The notes: generated by a model from the letters alone, not told the origin. Shown: positions 39,327 through 48,518, counted from the stretch's first letter. The stretch: DNA of 64,000 nt from GCA-2688265 sp964527395 (GCA_964527395.1 CAZGQD010000006.1:1-64000); one strand, 5' to 3'. Translations and numbers: made by a program.

Positions 39327-39695
39327 TTGTATTTTTATGATAGTTATGCAATAATTGAGTATATAAAAAATAATTCTTTAGTTTTTGATTATTTTGAGAA
39401 ATCAGAAGGAGTTTTAACTATTTTGAATGTTATGGAAGTATATTATATTGTTCTTAAAGATTATAATAAGGAATTTGCAGAGATGGTTTATGAAAAAATT
39501 ATTGATTTAGTGATAGTTCCGAGTAATGAAGAAGTGAAGGAAGCAATGCAATTTAAGTTAAATAATCAGAAAAAGAAATTATCTTATGCTGATGTATTAG
39601 GTTATATTATTTCTAAAGAAAGAAATATTTTGTTCTTAACAGGAGATAAGGAATTTAAGAACTTAGATAATGTTCAATTTATTCATAAAAGTTAA
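39327..39695 (+). CDS. PIN-domain ribonuclease toxin (VapC-like)
   Basis: The protein has 122 residues from a TTG start. The four acidic residues of the PIN active site are visible: YDSYAIIEY near the N-terminus, LNVMEVYY near 40, LSYADVLGY near 90 and LTGDKEF near 108. VapC toxins cut tRNA or rRNA when released from the antitoxin. The start follows the antitoxin stop by one base, which implies coupled translation and a lower toxin yield from TTG. It converges on the DNA ligase gene with 4 bp between. Confidence 0.87.
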   Translation: MYFYDSYAIIEYIKNNSLVFDYFEKSEGVLTILNVMEVYYIVLKDYNKEFAEMVYEKIIDLVIVPSNEEVKEAMQFKLNNQKKKLSYADVLGYIISKERNILFLTGDKEFKNLDNVQFIHKS

Positions 39696-39699
39696 CATC

Positions 39700-41466
39700 C
39701 TATTTTTTCATCTGATCTGCTAATTCTTTTATTTCACCACTATAAGTTGCGTCTTCTGCTTTTTTGTCACCACGAATCTGGATTAGTCTTGGGAATCTTA
39801 AAGCGTAACCTTTGTCACCGATCTGGCAGCAAGTGTGCTGATTTCCTCTACTGATTTCAGCTGCGATAACTTCAACTACCAGATATGGTTCAAACCAAGC
39901 GTCAGGAGTCATTTCTTTTTTAACGTTAACTCTAGCTGGTTTTTTGTCAACTTTGTGTTTTCTTAATAGGAAAGGGATTTCTTCTAGCATTTTGTCAGTT
40001 AAACCAGTTCCTAATTTACTAATTGATTCAAAAATGTCTTTGTCATGATTATATGTAGCACATAAAAGCGAGCCGTAGGTGCCTGAACGTTTACCTTTAC
40101 CATGGTAGCCGCCAATGATGACAAGATCGAAGGTGTCAACTAGTTCTTTATTGTAGTCTTTTTTCCATTTAATCCAGTTCCAATCTCTAGCACCAGCACG
40201 ATAGAAAGATTCGTCTTCTTGAGATTTGATAATGATACCTTCTTCGCCTCTTGCAATAAGCTCGTTAAAGAAGTTTTCTACATCTTTTATAGATTCAGTT
40301 TTTATTTTTTCAATAACTCTGATTCTGTCTCTTGTTTTAAGAATGGATTCTAACTTTTTTATTCTTGTAGGCAAACTTTCTTTCATTAGATCTTTGCCAT
40401 TTAGATAAAGGATATCAAAGCAATATAGTGCAATTGGGACTTCTTTTGTGTATTTTTCTATCTCTGTTTTACGTTTTCGTTTCATTAATGTTTGAAAGTT
40501 TTTGTGACTATTATTTTCAAGGTCAATTGCCATGATCTCTGCTTCAAAAATGTATGATTTTGCAGTTTTTGTGACTTCTTTGCCTAAGAATTCTAACATA
40601 TCAGGGTATTGGTTCGTGATTTCTTCCATACGTCTTGAATAGAGCGTGATTTTGCCAGATTCATCTTTGTGAACTTGGACACGTTCTCCATCATATTTAG
40701 CGTCAATTTGCATTTCTCCCTTGATTTTATTTGGCAATTCTTCTAGGTTTTCTACACGTTGGGCAAGCATAACTCTGATTGGACGTCCAACTTTAATAGG
40801 AATATTGTTGATGTTTTTTAAACCACCTTTAATTAAGGATTTAGCTATCTCTGCTAGATCTGGACAGATGTTGTAGGCAGCTTCAATTTGCTTTTTGTTA
40901 GCTTTGTTACCAGTAAAAGCGATAGCAAGAGAATCTAGGATAGTCATATCAGCTACACCAAGTCTCATGTTGCCTAAAATGATTCTAGCTAAGTATTTTG
41001 ATTGTTCTTTAGTGGTTTTTTGAAATAAAGAGATTAAAATTTTTTCTTTAGTATCTTGAGCACCAGTACCACTAATATCTTTGATTTTATGAAGGGTTTG
41101 GTAAAGTTCTTTAACAGTTAGGCTTTTGATTGGAACCAGAGTCATTGGTTTTTGTTTAAGACAGATCTGTGCAACTGTACCAACATCACCTTCTTTTTGC
41201 ATCATTTGGATGGTTTCTTTACTGCTTTTGTTGGAAGCTTTAGCAATTGCTTTCAAAAGGAGTTTATCCGCTATTCCAAGAGTGCTACTTTCATAGTCAG
41301 GAGCTATTTTACCTAGGCAAAGGTATGTTAGAATTGGAATAAGATCTTTGTCTTCATTGTTGTTATTTGTTTCTTTGAAGAAATCTGAAAGTATTTGTCT
41401 TAATTCGTTCCCTGAGGAAGTTGCTTCAAGTTTTTGGTATAGTTCGCTGAGAATTTTAAAGTCCAT
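39700..41466 (-). CDS. lig: ATP-dependent DNA ligase
   Basis: This enzyme seals nicks in DNA during replication and repair. The 588 residues include an N-terminal DNA-binding domain (1-220), the adenylation motif AKYDGERVQVHK with Lys257 as nucleotidyl acceptor, YIFEAEIMAID (motif III), YCFDILYLNGKDL, GEEGIIIKSQ (motif IV), WIKWKKDY (motif V) and an OB domain near the end with GYALRFPRLIQIR. Length and layout match archaeal ligase I. It stands alone, convergent with the toxin gene. Confidence 0.96.
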   Translation of the reverse strand: MDFKILSELYQKLEATSSGNELRQILSDFFKETNNNNEDKDLIPILTYLCLGKIAPDYESSTLGIADKLLLKAIAKASNKSSKETIQMMQKEGDVGTVAQICLKQKPMTLVPIKSLTVKELYQTLHKIKDISGTGAQDTKEKILISLFQKTTKEQSKYLARIILGNMRLGVADMTILDSLAIAFTGNKANKKQIEAAYNICPDLAEIAKSLIKGGLKNINNIPIKVGRPIRVMLAQRVENLEELPNKIKGEMQIDAKYDGERVQVHKDESGKITLYSRRMEEITNQYPDMLEFLGKEVTKTAKSYIFEAEIMAIDLENNSHKNFQTLMKRKRKTEIEKYTKEVPIALYCFDILYLNGKDLMKESLPTRIKKLESILKTRDRIRVIEKIKTESIKDVENFFNELIARGEEGIIIKSQEDESFYRAGARDWNWIKWKKDYNKELVDTFDLVIIGGYHGKGKRSGTYGSLLCATYNHDKDIFESISKLGTGLTDKMLEEIPFLLRKHKVDKKPARVNVKKEMTPDAWFEPYLVVEVIAAEISRGNQHTCCQIGDKGYALRFPRLIQIRGDKKAEDATYSGEIKELADQMKK

Positions 41467-41587
41467 CTTGAGTTTTTTTTTAGCTTTTTGTATATAAATT
41501 AATCGGCGATGTTGTGTTTATTTTGTTTAAACTATGCTGAGGCTAGGTAGTAAGATATTTAAATGATGTTTTATTGGTTATTAATTA

Positions 41588-43345
41588 ATGGGTGTTAAAG
41601 AAGGTATTTCTGCTTGGATGAAGAAGAGGAAAGCTAGAAAAATAGCTTTGAATATTGAAAGTAAATATTCAATTGAGATAAGTTTACTTAAAGAATTAGC
41701 TGAAGATTTAGAAGCTTTATTACATTTAGTTTCTGTTAAATCAAAGGATCTTGAAAAAGAAAGTAGGAATTATTTGTTGCATATTTTTAGGGTTTATCGT
41801 AAACTTGCTAGGTTAGAAAAAAGGGTTTTTAGAGAAGAGAGGAAAATAGAAGAGCATTTTTTGTCAGATCTGCAAGGTAAATTGTCTGATAAATATGACT
41901 CAAAAAGTCATTTGAAAGATATCCTTGATAGATTACATGCTGAGAACAATTCTTTATTGAAGGCATTATCAGGTTTTCATGGCAGATTAGGTATTGATTT
42001 GAAGAATATTGGAACTGAGGCTGATTTTCTTAGTAGTGCAAGAGGTCATGGTAATTTGCATGATGACCAAGAATTATGGAGATTGAAGGGAGATTTAGAA
42101 TCAGAAATTGGTTTGATAAAGGAATTAATTGGTTTTGCACATGCAGCTATAATTGACTTTGATAGTTTAGAAAAAGAAGCAGTTTTACTTAGTAGAAGGA
42201 AATTTATGCTTGGTGCAGGAGCTACAGCAGCAGTAGCAGCTACAATGAAATTAGGAGATTTTTTTGAAGAAGCAAAAGTGAATTTCCAGTTTTCTTCAGC
42301 AACTGAAGGAAGGGCAGTTTTTTTGATAAAGTCTAAAAAAGATGGGGTTGAGTTTGTTGCAATTAAATTAAGACAAGGATGGTCTTATTCTAGAATAGCT
42401 GAACTTTATTGTAAGAAAGGTAAAGGAGCAGTTTCTGTTTTAAAAGAATATAATGATAATATAGGTGAAATTTCAGTTGGAGATTATCTTTTTTTTCCTA
42501 AAGGTGAGTTGGCTTTAGATGTTTTAAGGTATTTAGAAAAGGAGGATTTTGTTTCAGTTGTAGTAGATGCTGGTAATACATTACTGGATTTTGTGAAAAA
42601 TAATTTGAATTATGCTGGCAAATCTTATTCAGAGGCCTTGAGGTTAATGATTTTATTTAGTAGTGAATTACCTTATGGAAAGCCAATGGAAGATTTTCAA
42701 TTGGCTTATTCAATAAAAATAGTAGTTCCAAGAGATTTGTATTTTGGAGTTAACGAAGGTTTTGAGGTTCCTTCAATTGAAAGATATGTTGTTTTTCAGA
42801 CGCCTGTTAAGAAAAAATGGGAGGAAGTTAAAGCAATAATGAATCCTTATTTACATAATTGGCATGCAAAAAGGGTTAGAATTGGTGGGAAAGTTACAAT
42901 TCATGAAGGTTTAGATGTTCCAGGTCCAGTAGGGGATGTTTTGTATTCAATTGGTTTTGGAGTTGTTGAGGCTGTAAAAACAAATTGGACCAAGAAAGAT
43001 AAGAAAAATAAAGTTGATAAATGGAGAAATGGAAATTTTGTTAAAATTAAATTGTTTTATAGAAATTTAAAGATTTACTATTTACATATGGATAAGGTTT
43101 TTGTTAAAAAAGGAGATCTAGTTACTTTGAATACTCGTTTAGGAACTATTGGGATTACTGGAAATGCAAGTAGGAAGAATCCTCATGTGCATATCTCTTT
43201 ATATAGGGGGTCTAAGGTAATTGATCCTACACCTTATGTAAGTGGGAAAAAGAATGTTGATTATATTGATTATGTTTCCAGTAAAAAAGATTTATCTTTA
43301 GCTTTTCATGATGCACTGAAGGAAGAAAAAAATAGAAATATTTAG
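41588..43345 (+). CDS. Coiled-coil / internal Tat-like anchor / LysM / M23 peptidase protein
   Basis: The protein has 585 residues. Residues 1-200 are a charged coiled coil. Near residue 202 a twin-arginine string, SRRKFM, precedes a small-residue hydrophobic stretch (LGAGATAAVAATM), like a Tat signal moved to the middle of the chain. A LysM-like segment follows (WSYSRIAELYCKK then ISVGDYLFFP). The last 180 residues form an M23-type domain with HEGLDVP, YYLHMDKVFVKKGD and HVHISLY. Archaea lack peptidoglycan, so it may act on another polymer, on host or prey walls, or be non-catalytic. The first 200 residues would be cytoplasmic if the Tat-like segment is used. I see no frameshift. Confidence 0.75.
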   Translation: MGVKEGISAWMKKRKARKIALNIESKYSIEISLLKELAEDLEALLHLVSVKSKDLEKESRNYLLHIFRVYRKLARLEKRVFREERKIEEHFLSDLQGKLSDKYDSKSHLKDILDRLHAENNSLLKALSGFHGRLGIDLKNIGTEADFLSSARGHGNLHDDQELWRLKGDLESEIGLIKELIGFAHAAIIDFDSLEKEAVLLSRRKFMLGAGATAAVAATMKLGDFFEEAKVNFQFSSATEGRAVFLIKSKKDGVEFVAIKLRQGWSYSRIAELYCKKGKGAVSVLKEYNDNIGEISVGDYLFFPKGELALDVLRYLEKEDFVSVVVDAGNTLLDFVKNNLNYAGKSYSEALRLMILFSSELPYGKPMEDFQLAYSIKIVVPRDLYFGVNEGFEVPSIERYVVFQTPVKKKWEEVKAIMNPYLHNWHAKRVRIGGKVTIHEGLDVPGPVGDVLYSIGFGVVEAVKTNWTKKDKKNKVDKWRNGNFVKIKLFYRNLKIYYLHMDKVFVKKGDLVTLNTRLGTIGITGNASRKNPHVHISLYRGSKVIDPTPYVSGKKNVDYIDYVSSKKDLSLAFHDALKEEKNRNI

Positions 43346-43348
43346 GTG

Positions 43349-43448
43349 ATATATACTCATCCGTAACTATTTTCTATAACTTGGTTACGGATTCGAGACA
43401 CAGTTCCGTAAGAAAAGTTCCACTTTCTACTTACGGACCAGTATATAT
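43349..43448. ncRNA. Three-way-junction structure between convergent genes
   Basis: A 9-bp closing stem (ATATATACT 43349-43357 with AGTATATAT 43440-43448) encloses two perfect hairpins: ATCCGTAAC/GTTACGGAT (43359-43367 with 43384-43392) and TCCGTAAG/CTTACGGA (43405-43412 with 43430-43437). The two arms share CCGTAA. It lies between the stops of the M23 gene and ftsY. It may be a bidirectional terminator or a small RNA. Confidence 0.55.
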
Positions 43449-43462
43449 ATATAATTTATTAT

Positions 43463-45379
43463 TTAAGAAAAACCTAATTTGTCTAAGATTATCTCTGGAG
43501 TGAAAGGCACAATGTCCTCATAGTTTTGGCCTGTACCTAGGAACAAAATAGGTTTTTTAGTAACATATGATACTGATAATGGTGCTCCACCTTGTTCATC
43601 TATATCTGCTTTTGTTAAAATAATTCCATCAATTCCAAGTTTTTCATTGTAAATATTTGCTTGTTCTACACAATCGTTACCTGTGATACTTTCTCCAACG
43701 AAGATTTTTAGGTTTGGAGGAGCTACTCTTAAGATTTTGTGTAATTCTTCCATCAAATTTGTGTTAGAGTGTAATCTTCCAGCTGTATCTACTAAAACAA
43801 GGTCAATATCGTTCTTTTTTGCGTGTTCGATTGCATCAAAAGCAACAGCAGCAGCGTCTGAACCATAGTCATGTTTGATCATTTTTGTGCCAAGTTTGTT
43901 AGCATGGTCTTCTAATTGTTGGATTGCAGCAGCTCTAAATGTATCTCCGGCAGCTAAGACAACTGAGAGGTTGTTTTTTTGGAAATAATTAGTTAATTTA
44001 GCAATACTAGTAGTTTTTCCTGAACCGTTGATACCAAAAAAGGTGATAACATATGGTCTTTTATTTTCTTGATTGTTGTTTTGGTGTTTTTTGATTAATT
44101 CTAGAACATTGATTGGGTCTTGTGAGATGATCTCTTTGATTGTTTTTTCCAAAGTTTCATTGATTTTTGCAAGTACATCTCTTGGAAGAGGCTTATCAAC
44201 TAATTCTTTTTTTAGGTCTTCTTTGATTTTTTCAATCACTTTTACGGAAACGTTGTTTTCTAAGAGAGTGATTTCTAAATCCCAGAACAATTCTTCAAAT
44301 TTGTCAGCTGAGATTTTTTTTGTGGTAATAGTTTCTTTAATTTTTGAGAAAAATGACTTTTTTTCAGGAACTTGTTCTTCTATTTTTGTTTCAGCTTTAT
44401 TTTCCTCTAAAATAGGTTCTGGCTCAGGAGCTTTTTTTTCTTCTTTTTGAGTTATAGTTGTTTTTTCAGGTTGAATCTGTTCAACTGGTTCTAGACTAGG
44501 ACTCTTTTTAGGTTCTTCAATAATTTCATCAATATTACTGATTAATTCTTCAGCTTTTGATTTTTTTTCTTGAAATTTTTCTTCTTTTTGGATAGTTTTA
44601 ACTTTTTCTTGACTTTGTTTTTCTTCATCTGAGGGTTCTTTGTCTTTTTTCTTGAATTTGTCTTTTAATTTTGAGAAAAATGATTTTTTTGGTTCATCAT
44701 GAATGATTTCAACCTTTGGTTCTTCTTGAGCTGTTTCTTCTACTTGTTTTGTTTCAGTAGAAATATTTTTAGATGCTTTTTCAACAAAAATGTCAGTGTT
44801 TTCAGGTTTTGGTTCAGAATTAGTTTCAATTTGTTCAATTGATTTAGTGGTTTCTATAGATTCTTCTTTAGTTTCTTCAATAGCTTGTTCTTTTACTTTT
44901 TTAATAGGTTTTGGTTTTTCAGTTTGAGTTTCATTAAGTTCTTCTAACTCGGTATTTACTTCTTCAAGCTCTTCTTTTAATTCTTCTTGTTCAGTTTCTT
45001 TAATTGTTTCTGGAGTTTCAGTAGTTTCTTCTATAACAGGGGTTTCATTAGAGGTTTCAGGTTCTTTAAATACTTGTTCTATTTCAATAATATCTTCAGA
45101 CCTTTGTTCAGTTTCTTCTACAGAAATTTCTTCCTTTTTTTGTTCTTCTTTAATAGTCTCTGGTTCTTCAGAAAGCTCAGGTTCTTTTGTTTCTTTAGTT
45201 TCAAGTGAGGAATCTTCAGTTTCTGTTATAACAGGAGCTTCTTGTTCTTCTTGAATTTCTTCTGAGCTTTGCTCTTGCTCAATTTTTACTTCTTCATTTG
45301 TCTCTTGTGCTTCTTCTTCTGTTTTTCTTGAGAAAATTGATAAAGAATTTTTTAGTTTTTCTTTTAGTTTACCAAACAT
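43463..45379 (-). CDS. ftsY: Signal recognition particle receptor FtsY with long acidic N-terminus
   Basis: FtsY is the GTPase that docks SRP-ribosome complexes at the membrane. The NG domain fills residues about 340-638, with G1 FGINGSGKTTSIAKL, QQLEDHANKLG, G3 VDTAGRLHS, G4 TKADIDEQGGA. The first 340 residues are dominated by Glu with Thr, Lys and Pro. Within it a basic amphipathic motif occurs three times: FGKLKEKLKNSL at the N-terminus, KKSFFSKLKDKFKKK near 230 and KKSFFSKIKETIT near 340. Such motifs bind membrane in bacterial FtsY. The prefoldin alpha gene lies upstream on the same strand, which is a common archaeal arrangement. Confidence 0.95.
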   Translation of the reverse strand: MFGKLKEKLKNSLSIFSRKTEEEAQETNEEVKIEQEQSSEEIQEEQEAPVITETEDSSLETKETKEPELSEEPETIKEEQKKEEISVEETEQRSEDIIEIEQVFKEPETSNETPVIEETTETPETIKETEQEELKEELEEVNTELEELNETQTEKPKPIKKVKEQAIEETKEESIETTKSIEQIETNSEPKPENTDIFVEKASKNISTETKQVEETAQEEPKVEIIHDEPKKSFFSKLKDKFKKKDKEPSDEEKQSQEKVKTIQKEEKFQEKKSKAEELISNIDEIIEEPKKSPSLEPVEQIQPEKTTITQKEEKKAPEPEPILEENKAETKIEEQVPEKKSFFSKIKETITTKKISADKFEELFWDLEITLLENNVSVKVIEKIKEDLKKELVDKPLPRDVLAKINETLEKTIKEIISQDPINVLELIKKHQNNNQENKRPYVITFFGINGSGKTTSIAKLTNYFQKNNLSVVLAAGDTFRAAAIQQLEDHANKLGTKMIKHDYGSDAAAVAFDAIEHAKKNDIDLVLVDTAGRLHSNTNLMEELHKILRVAPPNLKIFVGESITGNDCVEQANIYNEKLGIDGIILTKADIDEQGGAPLSVSYVTKKPILFLGTGQNYEDIVPFTPEIILDKLGFS

Positions 45380-45421
45380 AATATCACTTCTTTTGTTTAT
45401 TTTTTTGTTTTTGATTAAATT

Positions 45422-45838
45422 TTAATCAGATGCTTCGTAACTTTGCATCATTTCTAGCATTTTTGTGCCTTTTGTTTCAATTTGTTTTTCAATTTTTTGC
45501 ATTTGTTTTGTTAAAGTGTCTTCGTGTCTTTGAATCATTTTTTTGACTTCATCTGCAGATTTTTCTACAGTAGTTTCTGATCCAATATTGATAATAAGAG
45601 TTTTATCTTTGTGTAATTTTGTTTTTACAAAAATGCCATCTGCCAAAGGTGCTAATATTTCAGTATCTTCTTTGGTTTTGGTGATAGTATCAATAGCATT
45701 TTTGGTGATTATGATAGAATCTAACTGTTTTTCTACTTGTTTTGCAGTAGCTGATAGTGATTCTAGAGTCTCATGAATCTGTTGTAGATCAGCAATTGAG
45801 ATTGTTTCTTTTGTAGTTTCTTCTTGCTTTTTTGCCAT
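45422..45838 (-). CDS. pfdA: Prefoldin alpha subunit
   Basis: The 138-residue protein has two long coiled-coil helices (about 10-55 and 95-135) flanking a beta-hairpin region (LAPLADGIFVKTKL then LIINIGSETTVEKS), the class I prefoldin alpha layout. It forms a hexamer with beta subunits that holds unfolded proteins for chaperonins. It lies 43 bp upstream of ftsY and just downstream of a 67-residue gene, so the three are probably one operon; pfdA-ftsY adjacency is conserved in archaea. Confidence 0.9.
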   Translation of the reverse strand: MAKKQEETTKETISIADLQQIHETLESLSATAKQVEKQLDSIIITKNAIDTITKTKEDTEILAPLADGIFVKTKLHKDKTLIINIGSETTVEKSADEVKKMIQRHEDTLTKQMQKIEKQIETKGTKMLEMMQSYEASD

Positions 45839-45850
45839 AAGGTGCTGTTT

Positions 45851-46054
45851 TTAGATCTTAGCTTTAAGCTTTTCTAGAATTTCTTCGTATTTTGCTTCAT
45901 TTTTGAGAAATTCAAGGTCATCTGTGCTTGTATTTGATTTTGTGATGAAATCTGCGTTGGTTATCATTAGTTTTTTGATGTCAGATTTGATTTCAGCTAG
46001 TTCTTTTTCAACTAAGATTTTAATAATCTCTTTTTCTTGTTTGTTAAATACCAT
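45851..46054 (-). CDS. Small helical protein upstream of prefoldin
   Basis: The protein has 67 residues, mostly helical and charged, with heptad-like Leu/Ile in the first half (IIKILVEKELAEIKSDIKKL) and a second helix near the end. No family is recognised. Typical archaeal pfdA operons have ribosomal protein genes here, but this is not one I can identify. The stop is 12 bp before the pfdA start. On the minus strand it has a TATA-like TTTATAAAGC about 25 bp before the ATG. Confidence 0.55.
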   Translation of the reverse strand: MVFNKQEKEIIKILVEKELAEIKSDIKKLMITNADFITKSNTSTDDLEFLKNEAKYEEILEKLKAKI

Positions 46055-46115
46055 GTTGGTTATATGGAACTTTTTGCTTTATAAAGGTAGCTTTTTTAAA
46101 TGAATATAGGGTTTT

Positions 46116-47195
46116 TTGGCTAGAATGGTAGCTGAAGCGATTAAATCTATAAAATACAAAGAAACTGGAAGTTTATTGACTCAAAAGCAAATAGCAGATT
46201 TAGAGAAACAACAGTACCGAATGGTAGGTAGACACAGTGCTGTAAAAGTGTGTGGGTGGACTAAAAAGATGCTTAGATCAGAAGGAGGATGTTACAAATT
46301 CAAATTTTATGGTATCAGATCTCATCAATGTATGCAAATGACATCTTCAATGCATTGTGCTAATAGATGTACATTTTGTTGGAGAGGTGAAAAGGCGCCA
46401 GTTGCAAAAGAGTGGCCAGGTGCTATGGATGATCCAGATAAAATTATTGAGCTTAGTGAAAAGGCTCATATTAAATTGTTGCAGGGTTTTGGGGGGAATG
46501 ATAAGACCTCTAAGTTGCTTTATGAACAAATGAAGCAAGTGCGTCATGTTGCTTTGTCGCTTACTGGTGAACCGATAGCTTATCCTAAGATTAATGAATT
46601 GTTAGAGGAGTTTCATAAGCGTAAAATATCTACTTTTTTAGTAACTAATGCACAGTATCCTGAACAGATTGCTAAAATTAAGAATATAACTCAGTTTTAT
46701 ATCTCTGTTGATGCACCTAATAAAGATAAGTTGAAGGAAGTTGATCGTCCATTGTTTATTGATTTCTATGAACGTTTGCTAAAATCACTTGATTTGATGA
46801 AAGAGGCAAGTTATCGAACATGTATTCGTCTTACAATGGTTAAAGATGTCAATGATTGTGACATTGAAGGATATGTGAGTTTAATTAATCGTGGAAGTCC
46901 GGATTTTATTGAAGTTAAAGCTTATATGCATGTTGGAGCTTCACGAGAACATCTTGAGCGTGACAATATGCCACTTCATGAAGAAGTAGGACAGTTTACT
47001 CGAGAGTTGATTGGTAATTTGGAAGATTATGAAATTGTTTCTGAGCATAAGCCAAGCCGTGTTTTATGTTTAATGCACAAAAGAATGAAAGGAAAGCAGT
47101 ACATTGATTTTCCTAAGTTTTTTGAGGTTGTAAATTCTGGAAAAATTGCTTCTAGTTTAGATTATAGTCATGAAAAGATGCAGCCTAATATCTAA
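46116..47195 (+). CDS. taw1: 4-demethylwyosine synthase (radical SAM)
   Basis: Taw1 condenses N1-methylguanosine 37 of tRNA-Phe with pyruvate to make the tricyclic wyosine base. The radical SAM motif is CANRCTFC (Cys 81, 85, 88). The second cluster ligands Cys 46, 59 and 72 have the 13-residue spacings known for this enzyme. Motifs such as HQCMQMTSS, KLLQGFGGN and SLTGEPIAYP match the family. Numbering is from TTG 46116; an ATG three codons on (46125) is an equally good start. It is divergent from the pfdA operon and followed by uppS. Confidence 0.93.
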   Translation: MARMVAEAIKSIKYKETGSLLTQKQIADLEKQQYRMVGRHSAVKVCGWTKKMLRSEGGCYKFKFYGIRSHQCMQMTSSMHCANRCTFCWRGEKAPVAKEWPGAMDDPDKIIELSEKAHIKLLQGFGGNDKTSKLLYEQMKQVRHVALSLTGEPIAYPKINELLEEFHKRKISTFLVTNAQYPEQIAKIKNITQFYISVDAPNKDKLKEVDRPLFIDFYERLLKSLDLMKEASYRTCIRLTMVKDVNDCDIEGYVSLINRGSPDFIEVKAYMHVGASREHLERDNMPLHEEVGQFTRELIGNLEDYEIVSEHKPSRVLCLMHKRMKGKQYIDFPKFFEVVNSGKIASSLDYSHEKMQPNI

Positions 47196-47245
47196 TGTAG
47201 TTTTGTTGCATTAGATTAATAAATAGGTATTTTTGGTTTTTTACT

Positions 47246-47947
47246 ATGGTGAAATTGAATAATGTTCCAAGACATGTAGCAATAATACCAGATGGGAATA
47301 GGCGTTGGGCAAAGCTAAAAGGGAAAGAAGGGAGTTTTGGACATAGAAAGGCAATAAGTGATAAAAAACTTAAAGAACTTTATATTTGTGCAAAGAAGAA
47401 TGGAGTTAATGTTCTTAGTCTTTGGGGTTTTTCAACAGAAAATTGGAAGCGTTTAAGTGTGGAAAAGAAGGTTTTGTTTGAAATATTTGAAGAAATTTTG
47501 CTTAGTATAAGGGATGATCCAGATTTTTCAATAGTTCGTTTTGTGCATTTTGGGAGAAAAGATAGATTGCCAGATAAAGTTGTTAAATTACTTATTGAAT
47601 TAGAAGAAAAGACGGTTTCAAATACTGAATTTACTTTTTGTTTAGCTTTAGATTATGGTGGAAAAGATGAGATCTTACGAGCTTGTTCTCGGTTATTTAA
47701 AAGTGCTGAGGAGTTTAGTGAAGAGAAATTTCTTTTGAATTTAGATACTGGGATTAAAGGAGTTTCTAATGTAGATTTGTTGATTAGAACTAGTGGAGAG
47801 TGTAGAATCTCTGGTTTTATGCCAATTCAGAGTGCTTATGCTGAAATCTTTTTTGAGGATAAAATGTTTCCGGATTTTGGAGTTTCAGAGTTTGAAAAAG
47901 CTTTGTTGTGGTTTTCAGGAAGAAAAAGGCGTTTTGGTGGGAATTGA
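47246..47947 (+). CDS. uppS: Isoprenyl diphosphate (Z,polycis) synthase, UppS family
   Basis: This cis-prenyltransferase makes the polyprenyl carrier for glycan export. The 233 residues include HVAIIPDGNRRWAK with the catalytic Asp16, GFSTENWKR, DLLIRTSGECRISGFM with the RxxR-type diphosphate contacts, and a final AYAEIFFEDKMFPDF. Length is normal for the short bacterial-like form. It would supply lipid carriers for surface glycoprotein synthesis. It lies 50 bp downstream of taw1. Confidence 0.93.
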   Translation: MVKLNNVPRHVAIIPDGNRRWAKLKGKEGSFGHRKAISDKKLKELYICAKKNGVNVLSLWGFSTENWKRLSVEKKVLFEIFEEILLSIRDDPDFSIVRFVHFGRKDRLPDKVVKLLIELEEKTVSNTEFTFCLALDYGGKDEILRACSRLFKSAEEFSEEKFLLNLDTGIKGVSNVDLLIRTSGECRISGFMPIQSAYAEIFFEDKMFPDFGVSEFEKALLWFSGRKRRFGGN

Positions 47948-48006
47948 TTATTTAGGGAAAATTTTGGACAGATTTATTAAATGAAGGTGTTTTTTATGAG
48001 TTTGTT

Positions 48007-48462
48007 ATGGTAAGAACACTTGAAGGAAAGCATGATAAGTACTTTGAAGCAATACTGCAGCTTCGTGGAGTTGGACAAGAAGTTATAGATTATGTTGATT
48101 CTGAATTTATTGCAGCTAAAATGCCTATTACTGATTTTAGTAAGGTTCGTGGTGGTTATGATTACAAAGTAGCAGATAACAATTTTACTCGAGCGCTTGG
48201 AAAAAGGCTTCGTAACAAATTTGGCGGTGAAATAAAAGAATCTGCTAGTTTACATACTAAAATAAGTGGAAAAGATGCTTATCGTGTGACAGTTTTGTTT
48301 AGGCAAGGTAATTTTGCTAAAGGAGATATAGTTTTGTATAGTGGACAGAAGTATCAAGTTTTGACTATGGCAAAAGAAATTGTGCTTCGTGGAGTAGATC
48401 ATCCAGAGAAATTAAGACTTAAGTATGACAAAATGAAGAAAATTACTAAGTTTGAGGATTGA
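48007..48462 (+). CDS. NMD3-like protein lacking the Zn-binding N-terminus
   Basis: The protein has 151 residues. The middle resembles archaeal/eukaryotic NMD3 (DYKVADNNFTRALGKRLRNKFGGEIKES then GKDAYRVTVLFR), followed by a small beta-rich domain (AKGDIVLYSGQKYQV) of the OB/SH3-like type found near the NMD3 C-terminus. The Cys-rich zinc domain at the front of NMD3 is absent. NMD3 works in 60S subunit export in eukaryotes, and the archaeal role is unsettled. It may be a natural short form; the other half is not seen in the window. Confidence 0.65.
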   Translation: MVRTLEGKHDKYFEAILQLRGVGQEVIDYVDSEFIAAKMPITDFSKVRGGYDYKVADNNFTRALGKRLRNKFGGEIKESASLHTKISGKDAYRVTVLFRQGNFAKGDIVLYSGQKYQVLTMAKEIVLRGVDHPEKLRLKYDKMKKITKFED

Positions 48463-48518
48463 TTAAGTTTTTATATTAGCTGTTTTGTGTTTTTTCTATG
48501 GTTTTTGATAGGAGTGTT

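Noticed and set aside
44073..45208. Long plus-strand frames opposite ftsY
   Set aside because: They are shadows of the Glu-rich ftsY coding region (GAA codons read as TTC on the other strand) and have Phe/Ser-rich composition.
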